Assembly (NCBI RefSeq): GCF_030687715.1
Contig: NZ_CP117445.1
Coordinates: 5,852,501-5,916,500, forward strand
Length of the DNA: 64,000 nucleotides
Reading direction: 5' to 3'
DNA from: Pseudomonas sp. FP2196
GTDB lineage: Bacteria > Pseudomonadota > Gammaproteobacteria > Pseudomonadales > Pseudomonadaceae
A program made the translations under genes and the position numbers. This document shows positions 45,884-55,827 of the stretch, piece after piece (the first letter of the stretch is position 1; every line of letters starts with the position of its first letter). Under the pieces are notes generated by a model, which saw only the letters and a list, made by a program, of their open reading frames with translations, had not been told where the DNA came from and searched no databases.

Positions 45884-47248
45884 CTAGCCCTGCAATGCAC
45901 TGAGGGTCAGGTCCAGACACTTGCGTGCCTTTGTAACCAACTCGTCGATCTCCGCTTTGCTGATCACCAGCGGCGGCGCGATGATCATGGTGTCACCCAC
46001 GGCACGCATGATCAGCCCGTTATCGAAGCAGAACTGCCGACAGATCATGCCGACGCCCTTGCCTTCGTAACGCTTGCGAGTGGCTTTGTCCTGCACCAGC
46101 TCGATCGCCCCCAGCAGCCCGACTCCGCGAACTTCACCCACCAACGGGTGATCGTTCAGTTCCCGCAGACGTTTCTGCAAATACGGTGCCGTTTCGTTGT
46201 GGACGTTCTCGATAATTTTTTCGTCGCGCAGAATGCGGATGTTTTCCAGACCCACCGCCGCCGCCACCGGGTGACCGGAGTAGGTGAAGCCGTGGTTGAA
46301 ATCGCCGCCCTCATTGAGCACTGCCACCACCGAGTCACGGACGATCAGGCCACCCATTGGGATATAGCCGGAGGTCAGGCCTTTGGCGATGGTCATCATG
46401 TCGGGCTTGAGGTCGTAGAAATCGCTGCCGAACCACTCACCGGTACGGCCGAAACCGCAGATCACTTCGTCGGCGACGAAGAGGATGTCGTACTTGGCGA
46501 GGATTTCCTTGATGCGCGGCCAGTAGGTGTCTGGCGGAATGATCACGCCACCGGCACCCTGAATCGGTTCGGCAATAAAGGCACCGACGTTGTCGACGCC
46601 GACTTCGAGAATCTTCTCTTCCAGTTGATTCGCCGCCAAGATGCCGAACTCTTCCGGCGACATGTCGCCACCTTCGGCGAACCAGTAAGGCTGCGCGATG
46701 TGGACGATGCCCGGGATCGGCAAGTCGCCCTGTTCGTGCATATAAGTCATGCCACCCAGGCTCGCGCCGGCCACGGTGGAACCGTGATAACCGTTCTTGC
46801 GGCTGATGATGACTTTCTTGTTCGGCTGGCCCTTGATCGCCCAGTAGTGACGAACCATACGCAGCATGGTGTCGTTGCCTTCGGAGCCGGAACCGGTGAA
46901 GAACACGTGGTTCATGCCTTCTGGCGCGACGTCGGCGATGGCCTTGGCCAGTTCCAGTGCCGGCGGGTGCGCGGTCTGGAAGAACAGGTTGTAGTAAGGC
47001 AGTTCGCGCATCTGTTTGGCGGCGGCGTCGGCCAGTTCATCGCGACCGTAACCGATGGCCACGCACCACAGGCCGGCCATGCCGTCGAGGATCTTGTTGC
47101 CTTCGCTGTCCCACAGGTAAACGCCCTTGGCGTTGGTAATGATCCGTGGGCCCTTCTCTTTCAATTGCTTGAAGTCGCTGAACGGGGCCAGGTGGTGATC
47201 GCTGCTCAGCGCTTGCCACTCACGGGTTTGCGGGTTGTTGCTGGTCAT
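45884..47248 (-). CDS. spuC: Polyamine:pyruvate aminotransferase
   Basis: A 454-residue class III PLP aminotransferase. It moves the amino group of putrescine (also cadaverine or other omega-amines) to pyruvate, giving 4-aminobutanal and alanine. Landmarks are the phosphate loop TGSGSEGNDTMLRMVR, the DEVICGFGRTGEWFG segment with the PLP-ring aspartate, and the Schiff-base lysine in TIAKGLTSGYIPMGG. A neighbouring pair of glutamine synthetase-like enzymes and the SpuDE transporters point to polyamines rather than beta-alanine. It is downstream of spuB. Confidence 0.94.
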   Translation of the reverse strand: MTSNNPQTREWQALSSDHHLAPFSDFKQLKEKGPRIITNAKGVYLWDSEGNKILDGMAGLWCVAIGYGRDELADAAAKQMRELPYYNLFFQTAHPPALELAKAIADVAPEGMNHVFFTGSGSEGNDTMLRMVRHYWAIKGQPNKKVIISRKNGYHGSTVAGASLGGMTYMHEQGDLPIPGIVHIAQPYWFAEGGDMSPEEFGILAANQLEEKILEVGVDNVGAFIAEPIQGAGGVIIPPDTYWPRIKEILAKYDILFVADEVICGFGRTGEWFGSDFYDLKPDMMTIAKGLTSGYIPMGGLIVRDSVVAVLNEGGDFNHGFTYSGHPVAAAVGLENIRILRDEKIIENVHNETAPYLQKRLRELNDHPLVGEVRGVGLLGAIELVQDKATRKRYEGKGVGMICRQFCFDNGLIMRAVGDTMIIAPPLVISKAEIDELVTKARKCLDLTLSALQG

Positions 47249-47304
47249 GCCAATTCTCCTTGTTATCGGTGAAGGCGCGGCGCCTGAGCACCGCGCCCGG
47301 CGTA

Positions 47305-48663
47305 TCAGACGGCGAAGAGCAGGTACTCACGCTCCCACGAACTGATCACGCGCTTGAAGTTTTCATGCTCGGCCCGCTTGACCGCGACGTAGCCCGTGAT
47401 GAAAGTTTTGCCCAGATACTTCTCGATGGTCGCGCTGTTTTCCATACGCTCCAGCGCGTCTTCGATGGTCAGCGGCAGGCGCAGGTTGCGGCGCTCGTAG
47501 CCACGACCGACCACCGGCGCACTCGGGTTGAGGCCTTCAACCATGCCGATGTAACCGCAGAGCAGGCTCGCGGCAATTGCCAGGTACGGGTTGGCGTCGG
47601 CACCCGGCAGGCGGTTTTCCACACGGCGGTTCTGCGGGCCGGCATCCGGTACGCGCAGACCTACGGTGCGGTTTTCTTCGCCCCACTCCACGTTCACCGG
47701 CGCCGAGGTGTCCGGCAGGAAGCGGCGGAACGAGTTGACGTTCGGCGCGAACAACGGGAGCAGCTCGGGGATCAATTTCTGCAGGCCACCGATGTGGTGC
47801 AGGAACAACTGGCTCATGGTCCCGTCTTCATTGGAGAACACGTTCTTGCCGGTCTCGATGTCGATGATGCTCTGGTGCAGGTGCATGGCACTGCCCGGCT
47901 CGCCCGTCATCGGCTTGGCCATGAAAGTGGCAGCCACATCATGCTTGAGCGCGGCTTCACGCATGGTGCGTTTGAACACCAGAATCTGATCGGCCAGCGA
48001 CAGCGCGTCGCCGTGACGGAAGTTGATTTCCATCTGCGCCGTGCCGTCTTCGTGGATCAGCGTGTCGAGGTCCAGCTCCTGCAATTCGCACCAGTCGTAG
48101 ACGTCTTCGAACAGCGGGTCGAATTCGTTCGCAGCTTCAATAGAGAACGACTGACGTCCGATTTCCGGACGCCCGGAACGACCGATCGGCGGCTGCAACG
48201 GATAGTCCGGGTCGTCACTGCGCTTGGTCAGGTAGAACTCCATTTCCGGCGCCACGATTGGCTGCCAGCCTTTGTCGGCGTAGAGCTTCAACACTTTCTT
48301 GAGGACGTTGCGCGGCGACAGCTCGATCGGGTTGCCTTGCTTGTCGTAGGTGTCGTGGATCACCTGGGCAGTCGGCTCTATGGCCCATGGCACCAGATAC
48401 ACGGCGTTCTGATCGGGGCGGCAGATCATGTCGATGTCGGCCGGGTCGAGCAGTTCGTAATAGATGTCGTCTTCGACATAGTCGCCGGTCACGGTCTGCA
48501 ACAGCACGCTCTCTGGCAGGCGCATGCCCTTCTCGGCGATGAATTTGTTGGTCGGCGAGATTTTGCCCCGGGTGATACCGGTCAAGTCGCCGATCATGCA
48601 TTCGACTTCTGTGATCTTGTGGTCTTTCAACCAATCGGTGAGCTGGTCGAGGTTGTTACTCAT
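47305..48663 (-). CDS. spuB: Gamma-glutamylpolyamine synthetase
   Basis: A 452-residue glutamine synthetase-family enzyme that joins glutamate to putrescine or other polyamines with ATP, starting the gamma-glutamylation route. Catalytic-site segments visible are EMEFYLTKRSDD, EDGTAQMEINFRHGDAL, MAKPMTGEPGSAMHLHQS and ENRLPGADANPYLAIAA. Length and N terminus (MSNNLDQLTDWLKDHKITEVE) fit SpuB/PauA rather than GlnA. It stands between spuC and the spuA remnant, on the same strand. Confidence 0.93.
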   Translation of the reverse strand: MSNNLDQLTDWLKDHKITEVECMIGDLTGITRGKISPTNKFIAEKGMRLPESVLLQTVTGDYVEDDIYYELLDPADIDMICRPDQNAVYLVPWAIEPTAQVIHDTYDKQGNPIELSPRNVLKKVLKLYADKGWQPIVAPEMEFYLTKRSDDPDYPLQPPIGRSGRPEIGRQSFSIEAANEFDPLFEDVYDWCELQELDLDTLIHEDGTAQMEINFRHGDALSLADQILVFKRTMREAALKHDVAATFMAKPMTGEPGSAMHLHQSIIDIETGKNVFSNEDGTMSQLFLHHIGGLQKLIPELLPLFAPNVNSFRRFLPDTSAPVNVEWGEENRTVGLRVPDAGPQNRRVENRLPGADANPYLAIAASLLCGYIGMVEGLNPSAPVVGRGYERRNLRLPLTIEDALERMENSATIEKYLGKTFITGYVAVKRAEHENFKRVISSWEREYLLFAV

Positions 48664-48758
48664 AAATGCCTCTGGGCTGAGTCTCCTGACGTGGTGTCAG
48701 GGAAAGTTTGACGCTGGGGCGTCGCGTTAAAGGGGGCTTGCTTGCGCGCAGTACCGGC

Positions 48759-49115
48759 TTACGCCCGGCACCGCGCATAGACAATGAAAGAGGAGCTTAC
48801 CTGCCCTTTACGCTGGCGTTGCATTTCCTGTGCAAACTCATGGCGTGCAGAATCATGAGCACGCTTTGCGGAGCGGCACGGGCTTTGGGAGAGAAAGAGA
48901 TCTATATTGAAAGGAGACGCCATAAAGCGGATGCCCTGTCGTGCGTCCAGAATATCGGACGCTGCCGTTTTGGCTGCGGCTGACGACAACTTCGTCTCCA
49001 GGCTGCGAGCCTCAAAGGCTGCGCTCTGTACGGACGATTCGCCACTGATGGGATAAGCATGCAGACCGTACTGTTGCGAGCAGTCGGTGACGCCGATTAT
49101 CGGCAGGCGAGACAT
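48759..49115 (-). pseudogene. spuA: Decayed spuA (gamma-glutamyl-GABA hydrolase) remnant
   Basis: An open frame of 118 codons at the exact spuA position. Residues 1-26 (MSRLPIIGVTDCSQQYGLHA, then YPISGE) match the SpuA start. The next 68 residues align without gaps but have changed heavily: ILDARQGIRFMASPFNIDLF recalls the ILDGLLFTGSPSNIEPF region, and KRAHDSAR recalls GTAHDPAR. After that almost everything is gone. The class I amidotransferase cysteine segment (CRGFQEMN) is reduced to EFAQEMQ, and a short GQVSSS recalls the QWHPEWQVSS end. No catalytic Cys or His remains, so it cannot hydrolyse. The alignment is from memory of the family. Confidence 0.82.
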
Positions 49116-49393
49116 GAAGCACCCCGGTATTATTGCTGTTATGGGTTTGATCGGAGCTTAGCCTTGTTCATTTTTTTACACAACACCCCCGTAAAAAATA
49201 CAACACGGCCTGCTCAAGCCCGCGGGTGCCAAGTCTCCCAAGGACAAAAAAATGCCCAAAACTGCCCCATAAATGCCCTCGCAGCGCTTTTTTAGGGCAA
49301 AAAAGGCCTTGCTTGACTTCGGCAGGCCGTTCGGGTTGACTGAAACCAGAAAAGATCAATGATTGATATTTTTAACAACAAAGGTGTTGCATC
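49116..49393. promoter_or_regulatory. Divergent spu promoter region
   Basis: This 278-base gap between the spuA remnant (minus) and spuI (plus) must carry the promoters for both arms. It is relatively AT-rich with several A and T runs. TTGACT near 49335 could be a -35 for spuI, but no matching -10 or clear dyad is convincing. No gene is seen. Confidence 0.45.
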
Positions 49394-50770
49394 ATGTCGG
49401 TACCCCCGCGTGCCGTTCAGCTCAACGAAGCGAACGCGTTCCTTAAGGAACATCCTGAGGTTCTGTACGTTGACCTTCTGATTGCGGATATGAATGGTGT
49501 GGTGCGCGGCAAGCGCATTGAACGCACCAGCCTCCACAAGGTTTACGAGAAAGGCATCAACCTGCCGGCCTCTCTATTTGCTCTGGATATCAACGGCTCT
49601 ACGGTGGAAAGCACCGGCCTGGGCCTGGACATCGGCGACGCCGATCGTATCTGCTATCCAATTCCTGACACCCTGTGCAACGAGCCATGGCAGAAGCGCC
49701 CTACCGCGCAACTGTTGATGACCATGCACGAACTCGAAGGCGACCCGTTCTTTGCGGATCCGCGCGAAGTGCTCCGTCAAGTTGTTGCAAAGTTTGACGA
49801 GCTCGGCTTGACCATCTGCGCCGCTTTCGAACTCGAGTTCTACCTGATCGACCAGGAAAACGTGAACGGCCGTCCACAGCCGCCACGCTCGCCGATCTCC
49901 GGCAAACGCCCGCACTCGACTCAGGTCTACCTGATCGACGACCTCGACGAATACGTCGACTGCCTCCAGGACATTCTGGAAGGTGCAAAAGAGCAAGGCA
50001 TCCCGGCCGACGCCATCGTCAAGGAAAGTGCTCCGGCGCAGTTCGAAGTGAACCTGCACCACGTCGCCGACCCGATCAAGGCGTGCGACTACGCGGTACT
50101 GCTCAAGCGTCTGATCAAGAACATCGCCTACGACCATGAAATGGACACCACCTTCATGGCCAAGCCTTACCCGGGCCAGGCAGGCAATGGTTTGCACGTG
50201 CATATTTCGATTCTGGACAAAGAAGGCAAGAACATCTTTGCCAGCGAGGATCCCGAGCAGAACGCCGCATTGCGTCACGCAATCGGCGGTGTGCTGGAGA
50301 CCCTGCCCGCTCAAATGGCGTTCCTGTGCCCTAACGTCAACTCGTACCGCCGTTTCGGCGCACAGTTCTACGTGCCGAACTCGCCGTGCTGGGGCCTGGA
50401 CAACCGCACCGTGGCGATTCGCGTACCGACCGGCTCGTCCGATGCCGTGCGTATCGAACACCGCGTGGCCGGTGCCGACGCCAACCCGTACCTGCTGATG
50501 GCTTCGGTGCTGGCCGGCGTGCATCACGGCCTGACCAACAAGATCGAGCCGGGCGCGCCTGTCGAAGGCAACAGCTACGAGCAGAACGAGCAAAGCCTGC
50601 CGAACAACTTGCGCGATGCCCTGCGTGAGCTGGACGACAGCGAGGTGATGGCCAAGTACATCGATCCGAAATACATCGATATCTTCGTCGCCTGCAAAGA
50701 GAGCGAGCTGGAGGAGTTCGAACACTCCATCTCCGACCTCGAGTACAACTGGTATCTGCATACCGTTTAA
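49394..50770 (+). CDS. spuI: Gamma-glutamylpolyamine synthetase, SpuI type
   Basis: A 458-residue glutamine synthetase-family protein with the same fold as SpuB but clearly diverged. Segments visible are AFELEFYLIDQENV, VKESAPAQFEVNLHHVADP, MAKPYPGQAGNGLHVHIS and EHRVAGADANPYLLMASVLA. It should ligate glutamate to polyamines, giving a paralogue with another substrate range. It is divergent from the spu operon, as in P. aeruginosa (PA0296). A terminator follows. The ATG at 49394 gives MSVPPRAVQLNEAN. Confidence 0.93.
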   Translation: MSVPPRAVQLNEANAFLKEHPEVLYVDLLIADMNGVVRGKRIERTSLHKVYEKGINLPASLFALDINGSTVESTGLGLDIGDADRICYPIPDTLCNEPWQKRPTAQLLMTMHELEGDPFFADPREVLRQVVAKFDELGLTICAAFELEFYLIDQENVNGRPQPPRSPISGKRPHSTQVYLIDDLDEYVDCLQDILEGAKEQGIPADAIVKESAPAQFEVNLHHVADPIKACDYAVLLKRLIKNIAYDHEMDTTFMAKPYPGQAGNGLHVHISILDKEGKNIFASEDPEQNAALRHAIGGVLETLPAQMAFLCPNVNSYRRFGAQFYVPNSPCWGLDNRTVAIRVPTGSSDAVRIEHRVAGADANPYLLMASVLAGVHHGLTNKIEPGAPVEGNSYEQNEQSLPNNLRDALRELDDSEVMAKYIDPKYIDIFVACKESELEEFEHSISDLEYNWYLHTV

Positions 50771-50784
50771 GCGGATTGCAGCTA

Positions 50785-50827
50785 CAAAAAAACGCCGTCG
50801 GCTATCACAGCCTGCGGCGTTTTTTTA
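50785..50827 (+). terminator. Intrinsic terminator of spuI
   Basis: Stem AACGCCG...CGGCGTT with an inner GGCT/AGCC pairing is followed by T7. It lies 15 bases after the spuI stop. Confidence 0.88.
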
Positions 50828-50924
50828 TGGCCTCTGTGGTGAAGGGATTTATCCCCTCGCCACAGGTCGGCAGACAACACACAAACCGGCTCGTACAATG
50901 CCCGCTGCCCCGCAGGAGACTTCC

Positions 50925-51563
50925 ATGACGCGACCCGCCCCCCTTCGCAAACCCCGCGCCCGCAGTCAGGCACGGATCGATTCGATACTCGACGCCGCGC
51001 GTATCTTGCTGGCAACCGAGGGCGTGGCCAGTCTGTCGATCTACAGCGTGGCCGAGCGCGCACAGATTCCGCCCTCCTCGGTTTATCACTTCTTCGCCAG
51101 CGTCCCAGCCCTACTTGAGGCACTCACCGCCGACGTACACGCTGCATTCCGTGCCTGCCTGCAAGCGCCGATCGATCATGAGGCCCTGCGCGACTGGCGC
51201 GACCTGTCACGACTGGTTGAACAGCGGATGTTGGAGATCTACGACGAAGACGCTGCCGCCCGGCAGTTGATCCTGGCTCAGCATGGATTGACGGAAGTCA
51301 CTCAGGCTGACCGTCAGCACGATATCGAGTTGGGCGACCTGATGCACAAGCTGTTCGACCATCACTTCGAACTGCCGAGGCTGCCGGATGATGTCGATGT
51401 GTTCGCTCTGGCGATGGAGTTGGGCGACCGCGTCTATGCGCGCTCGGTGCAGCAGCACGGGCAGATCACGCCGCGCATGGCCGAGGAAGGGATGCGGGTG
51501 TTTGATGCTTACATCGGGTTATACCTGCCGCCGCACCTGCCCAAAAGACCTCTGGTGATCTGA
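50925..51563 (+). CDS. TetR-family transcriptional regulator
   Basis: A 212-residue TetR-type regulator. The N-terminal helix-turn-helix is at about residues 15-60 (ARIDSILDAARILLATEG, SLSIYSVAERAQIPPSSVYH), and the all-helical C-terminal ligand domain has no recognisable pocket motif. The ATG at 50925 follows a GCAGGAGA site. It stands alone between spuI and the ssu cluster, whose last gene converges on it. Target genes are unknown; control of neither neighbour is supported by a visible operator. Confidence 0.87.
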   Translation: MTRPAPLRKPRARSQARIDSILDAARILLATEGVASLSIYSVAERAQIPPSSVYHFFASVPALLEALTADVHAAFRACLQAPIDHEALRDWRDLSRLVEQRMLEIYDEDAAARQLILAQHGLTEVTQADRQHDIELGDLMHKLFDHHFELPRLPDDVDVFALAMELGDRVYARSVQQHGQITPRMAEEGMRVFDAYIGLYLPPHLPKRPLVI

Positions 51564-51569
51564 CCGGCC

Positions 51570-51662
51570 TCATCGCTGGCAAGCCAGCTCCCACAGGATT
51601 ACGTCGGTCACAAAATCTGCACCCACTGAAAATCCTTGTGGGAGCTGGCTTGCCAGCGATGG
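51570..51662. repeat. REP pair, family B
   Basis: Inverted arms at 51570-51597 and 51637-51662 with core CTGGCAAGCCAGCTCCCACA. They lie between the tetR gene and the terminator of the ssu operon. Confidence 0.92.
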
Positions 51663-51695
51663 CAGCACCACTTTTTCCAGGTCATGCGCACAAAG

Positions 51696-51735
51696 AAAAA
51701 CCCCGGAGGGCTCACACCCTCCGGGGTTGTTTTTT
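51696..51735. terminator. Bidirectional intrinsic terminator
   Basis: A 12-base stem (AACCCCGGAGGG/CCCTCCGGGGTT) with a 6-base loop is flanked by A5 on the left and a T-rich run on the right. It ends the ssu operon on minus and the tetR message on plus. Confidence 0.93.
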
Positions 51736-51745
51736 ATCCACAGCC

Positions 51746-51961
51746 TTACAACTTGGCGATGGAAACCTCAGTGGATTTCACAAAGGCGATCACTTCACTG
51801 CCGACCACCAGTTCCAGCTCTTTTACCGAACGGGTGGTGATCACCGAAGTGACGATGCCGGAAGCAGTCTGCACGTCGATTTCCGACAGCACGTCACCGA
51901 GGACGATTTCCTTGATCGAGCCTTTGAACTGGTTGCGCACGTTGATGGCTTTGATAGTCAT
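51746..51961 (-). CDS. ssuF: Molbindin-like TOBE protein of the sulfonate operon
   Basis: A 71-residue single Mop/TOBE domain (MTIKAINVRNQFKGSIKEIV, later SVITTRSVKELELVVGSEVI) that normally binds molybdate or other oxyanions. It is the last gene of a run with the order ssuE-A-D-C-B-F, as in P. putida S-313, where ssuF is needed for sulfonate use. Its role is unclear and may be oxyanion buffering or sensing. It begins 28 bases after the ssuB stop. Confidence 0.88.
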   Translation of the reverse strand: MTIKAINVRNQFKGSIKEIVLGDVLSEIDVQTASGIVTSVITTRSVKELELVVGSEVIAFVKSTEVSIAKL

Positions 51962-51988
51962 GGCAATGATTCCTGTCGTTTGCTTGAG

Positions 51989-52795
51989 TTATTGAGCCCA
52001 ACGCAGTTGCGTAGGCAGTGGTGAAACGGGTTCCGGTGCTGGCGGTTCGCCGGGCAGGGAAAGAACGCGGTTGAGCACTTCGGTTTCCAGCGCGGCCAAT
52101 CGGTGCGAACCACGCACCCTCGGCCGCGGCAGTTCCACTTGCAGATCGAGACCGACTTCGCCGTCCTCGATCAGAATCACTCGATCGGCAATGGCCACCG
52201 CTTCGCTGACATCGTGGGTCACCAGCAACACGGTGAAACCATGCTGCTGCCAGAGGCGTTCGATCAGTTGCTGCATCTCGATCCGAGTCAGCGCATCCAG
52301 CGCGCCGAGCGGCTCGTCGAGCAACAGTAGACGCGGTTGGTGGATCAGCGCCCGAGCCAGCGCAACACGTTGCTTCTGTCCACCCGACAAAGCGGCAGGC
52401 CATTCATTGGCGCGATCCGCCAGCCCCACTGCTTCCAGCGCGTCCAGTGCTTGCGGGCGCCAGTTGCCCTTGAGGCCGAGACCCACGTTGTCGATGATCT
52501 TTTTCCACGGCAGCAGCCGCGCTTCCTGGAACATCAGTCGGGTGTCTTCCCGCGCATCGCTGAGCGGCGCTGTGCCTGCAAGCAAGTCGCCGCCCGTTGG
52601 CTGATCCAAGCCGGCAAGCAAGCGCAGCAAGGTGCTTTTGCCGCAACCACTGCGCCCGACCACAGCGACGAACTGCCCCGCCGGAATGTGCAGATCGATG
52701 TCACGCAAAACCTGGCGCGAACCGAAAGTCTTTTGCAGATTGCGCACCGCCAGCGGTATCCCGCGCAGCAGGCGTGGAGGTTGTTGAGCGGTCAT
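51989..52795 (-). CDS. ssuB: Sulfonate ABC transporter ATP-binding subunit
   Basis: A 268-residue ABC ATPase with Walker [10 protein letters not shown] (residues 47-55), signature [15 protein letters not shown], Walker [13 protein letters not shown] and [11 protein letters not shown]. The ATG at 52795 overlaps the ssuC stop as ATGA, which decides the start. It energises uptake of alkanesulfonates with SsuC and SsuA. Confidence 0.93.
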   Translation of the reverse strand: MTAQQPPRLLRGIPLAVRNLQKTFGSRQVLRDIDLHIPAGQFVAVVGRSGCGKSTLLRLLAGLDQPTGGDLLAGTAPLSDAREDTRLMFQEARLLPWKKIIDNVGLGLKGNWRPQALDALEAVGLADRANEWPAALSGGQKQRVALARALIHQPRLLLLDEPLGALDALTRIEMQQLIERLWQQHGFTVLLVTHDVSEAVAIADRVILIEDGEVGLDLQVELPRPRVRGSHRLAALETEVLNRVLSLPGEPPAPEPVSPLPTQLRWAQ

Positions 52796-53574
52796 GCTGC
52801 ACCTCCCTTGGCAACCTGATAGGCCGGATGCCAACGCAGCCACACACGCTCAAGTCCGCGTGCTGCGAGGTCGGCGAGTTTGCCGAGCACCGCGTAAAGC
52901 AGGATCGCAAGGACCACCACGTCGGTCTGCAAAAACTCCCGGGCATTCATCGCCAGATAGCCGATGCCGGAGCTGGCCGAGATGGTTTCAGCGACGATCA
53001 GCGTCAGCCACATGAAGCCCAGGGCAAAGCGCACGCCGACCAGAATCGAAGGCAGCGCGCCCGGCAGAATCACCTGCCAGAACAGGCTGAAACCGGAGAG
53101 GCCATAACTGCGCGCCATCTCCACCAGCGCTGGGTCGACGTTGCGGATGCCGTGATAGGTGTTGAGGTAAATCGGGAACAACGTGCCCAACGCCACGAGA
53201 AAAATCTTCGCCGACTCGTCGATGCCGAACCACAGGATTACCAGCGGAATCAGCGCCAGATGCGGCACATTGCGGACCATCTGCACCGAGCTGTCGAGCA
53301 GGCGTTCACCCCACTTCGACAGGCCGGTGATAAACCCCAGTACCAGGCCGATGCTGCCACCGATGGTGAAGCCCAGCGCCGCACGCCAGCCGCTGATCGC
53401 AAGGTGCGTCCAGATCTCGCCGCTGCGCACCAGACTGATGCCGGCCTCGACCACCGCCACCGGTGCCGGCAGGATCCGTGTCGACAACCATCCCGCCGAC
53501 ACCGACAACTGCCACACCGCCAGCAGCAACACCGGCAACGCCCACGGTGCGAGGCTGTGGATAATTTTCTTCAT
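52792..53574 (-). CDS. ssuC: Sulfonate ABC transporter permease
   Basis: A 260-residue inner-membrane permease of the SsuC/TauC type with about six spans. The EAA-like loop is [20 protein letters not shown], followed by [20 protein letters not shown]. It begins [20 protein letters not shown] and overlaps ssuB by four bases. It provides the channel for aliphatic sulfonates. Confidence 0.93.
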   Translation of the reverse strand: MKKIIHSLAPWALPVLLLAVWQLSVSAGWLSTRILPAPVAVVEAGISLVRSGEIWTHLAISGWRAALGFTIGGSIGLVLGFITGLSKWGERLLDSSVQMVRNVPHLALIPLVILWFGIDESAKIFLVALGTLFPIYLNTYHGIRNVDPALVEMARSYGLSGFSLFWQVILPGALPSILVGVRFALGFMWLTLIVAETISASSGIGYLAMNAREFLQTDVVVLAILLYAVLGKLADLAARGLERVWLRWHPAYQVAKGGAA

Positions 53575-53582
53575 GGCGCGCC

Positions 53583-54731
53583 TCAGCTCTGGGACGCGGC
53601 TTTGGGAAGAATGTCGTTGGCCACCATCTCGCCAAACGGGCTGACGTAACCGGCGCTTTTCGGCAGTTCCGGGCGCTCGATGTCGAGGTGCGGAAACAAC
53701 AGTTCAGCCACGCGATACGACTCTTCGAGGTGTGGATAACCGGAGAAGATGAAGGTGTCGATGCCCAGATCGGCGTATTCCTTCACCCGCGCGGCCACGG
53801 TCGGGCCATCGCCGACCAGCGCCGTACCGGCACCACCGCGTACCAGGCCGACACCGGCCCACAGGTTCGGGCTGACTTCGAGGTTGTCGCGACTGCCGCC
53901 GTGCAGTGCGGCCATGCGTTGCTGGCCGACCGAGTCGAATCGGGCCAGCGAGGCTTGAGCACGAGCGATGGTGTCGTCATCCAGATGCGAGATCAGCCGA
54001 TCCGCCGCTTGCCACGCCTCGGCATTGGTTTCGCGGACGATCACATGCAGTCGGATGCCGAAGCGCACGGTGCGGCCGAGCTTGGCGGCTTTGGCGCGCA
54101 CCTGTTCGATCTTCTCGGCGACGGCTGCTGGCGGCTCGCCCCACGTCAGGACCATTTCGACCTGTTCGGCAGCCAGATCCTGCGCCGCTTCCGAAGAACC
54201 GCCGAAATACAGCGGCGGACGCGGTTGCTGGATCGGCGGATAGAGCAATTTGGCACCTTTCACGCTGATGTGCTGACCGTCGTAATCCACGGTTTCGCCT
54301 TCCAGCACACGACGCCAGATACGCGTGAATTCCACCGAGGCCTGATAGCGCTCTTCGTGGCTGAGGAACAGTCCGTCGCCGGCCAACTCTTCCGGATCGC
54401 CACCGGTCACCAGGTTAAACAACGCACGGCCACCGGACAGGCGATCCAGGGTTGCTGCCTGACGCGCCGCGACTGTCGGGGAAATGATCCCGGGGCGCAG
54501 GGCGACTAGGAACTTCAGACGCTGGGTCACCGGAATCAGCGACGCGGCCACCAGCCACGAGTCTTCGCAGGAACGACCGGTGGGAATCAGCACCCCGCCA
54601 AAGCCCAGACGATCCGCCGCTTGCGCAACCTGTTGCAGATAGCCGTGGTCGACGGCGCGCGCACCTTCGGCAGTACCTAGGTAATGGCCGTCGCCGTGGG
54701 TAGGCAGGAACCAGAAGATATTGAGGCTCAT
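53583..54731 (-). CDS. ssuD: Alkanesulfonate monooxygenase
   Basis: A 382-residue luciferase-fold enzyme that uses FMNH2 from SsuE and O2 to cleave C1-C10 alkanesulfonates to aldehyde and sulfite. It begins [20 protein letters not shown], with the conserved [15 protein letters not shown] and [17 protein letters not shown], and [19 protein letters not shown] near the C terminus. Catalytic residues His/Cys/Tyr/Arg of the family seem present (for example C in GRSCEDS). It is between ssuA and ssuC. Confidence 0.95.
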   Translation of the reverse strand: MSLNIFWFLPTHGDGHYLGTAEGARAVDHGYLQQVAQAADRLGFGGVLIPTGRSCEDSWLVAASLIPVTQRLKFLVALRPGIISPTVAARQAATLDRLSGGRALFNLVTGGDPEELAGDGLFLSHEERYQASVEFTRIWRRVLEGETVDYDGQHISVKGAKLLYPPIQQPRPPLYFGGSSEAAQDLAAEQVEMVLTWGEPPAAVAEKIEQVRAKAAKLGRTVRFGIRLHVIVRETNAEAWQAADRLISHLDDDTIARAQASLARFDSVGQQRMAALHGGSRDNLEVSPNLWAGVGLVRGGAGTALVGDGPTVAARVKEYADLGIDTFIFSGYPHLEESYRVAELLFPHLDIERPELPKSAGYVSPFGEMVANDILPKAASQS

Positions 54732-54756
54732 GGAGTGGTCTCCTTGGGGATTCGAT

Positions 54757-55737
54757 TTACTGGGCTTGGGTGACTGAGCGTTGGGCCACAGCGGCCGGTG
54801 GTGCCCAGATCACATCCTTGATGCTCAAAGGCTTGGGAATCAGCTTGAGCTGGTAAAAGGTGTCGGCGATTTTCTGCTGCGCGGCGACCACTTCCGGGGT
54901 CAGGAACAGCGCACCGTAGCCTTGACGTTTCACCGAAGTCAGGGTGATGTCCGCCGGCAGACCGAGCAGAGGCGCAACCTGCTGGGTCACGTCTTCAGGA
55001 TTGGCTTTGGACCACTCGCCAACGGCGCGCACCTCTTCGACGAGGGTCTTGATGACCTCGGGATTTTTCTGTGCGTAGGGTTTGGTCGCCAGATAGAACT
55101 GGTGGTTGTCGACAATGCCTTTACCGTCGCGCAGGGTGTGCGCTTGCAGCTGTTTCTCGGCGGCCGCCTGGTACGGATCCCAGATGACCCAGGCGTCGAC
55201 GCTGCCCCGTTCGAACGCGGCGCGGGCATCGGCCGGTGGCAGGAATACGGTTTGAATGTCGGTGTATTTGAGGCCGGCGTCTTCCAGCGCACGCACCAGC
55301 AGGTAGTGAACGTTGGAGCCTTTGTTCAGCGCGACTTTCTTGCCCTTCAGATCCGCGACGGATTTGATCGGCGAGTCTTTCGGCACAAGGATCGCTTCAC
55401 TGTTCGGCGCTGGCGGCTCGTAGGCGACGTAAAGCAAATCGGCGCCGGCAGCCTGGGCGAATACGGGTGGGGTTTCGCCCGTCACGCCGAAGTCGATCGA
55501 GCCGACGTTCAGGCCTTCGAGCAGTTGTGGGCCACCGGGAAACTCAGTCCATTGCACGTCCACGCCTTGGGCGGCCAGACGTTTTTCCAACGTCCCTTTG
55601 GCTTTGAGCAGCACCAGCGTGCCGTACTTTTGATAACCGATCCGAAGCGTCTCGGCCTGAGCTTGAGTGATGGCGCCGAAGGACACAGCCGCAGCAAACA
55701 GAGCGACCAGACCACGACGCAAAAATACAGTGCGCAT
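54757..55737 (-). CDS. ssuA: Sulfonate periplasmic binding protein
   Basis: A 326-residue NMT1-like binding protein with a signal peptide cut near ITQAQA (residue 28). It then has [20 protein letters not shown] and [20 protein letters not shown], both typical of SsuA. It binds alkanesulfonates and passes them to SsuBC. It follows ssuE after 90 bases and precedes ssuD. Confidence 0.92.
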   Translation of the reverse strand: MRTVFLRRGLVALFAAAVSFGAITQAQAETLRIGYQKYGTLVLLKAKGTLEKRLAAQGVDVQWTEFPGGPQLLEGLNVGSIDFGVTGETPPVFAQAAGADLLYVAYEPPAPNSEAILVPKDSPIKSVADLKGKKVALNKGSNVHYLLVRALEDAGLKYTDIQTVFLPPADARAAFERGSVDAWVIWDPYQAAAEKQLQAHTLRDGKGIVDNHQFYLATKPYAQKNPEVIKTLVEEVRAVGEWSKANPEDVTQQVAPLLGLPADITLTSVKRQGYGALFLTPEVVAAQQKIADTFYQLKLIPKPLSIKDVIWAPPAAVAQRSVTQAQ

Positions 55738-55827
55738 AGCGCTCTCCTTTTTTGCTGTTGGGTTTTGGCTGCACCTGCTTGCCCGTTGGCGGGCGAGTAA
55801 GGCCAGTACTTCAAATTTCGATGAGAC

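Noticed and set aside
49116..49393. Sigma-54 promoter between spuA and spuI
   Set aside because: I looked for GG-N10-GC in both directions; the best match (TTGGCACCCGCGGGCTTG on minus) lacks the -12 element at the right spacing.
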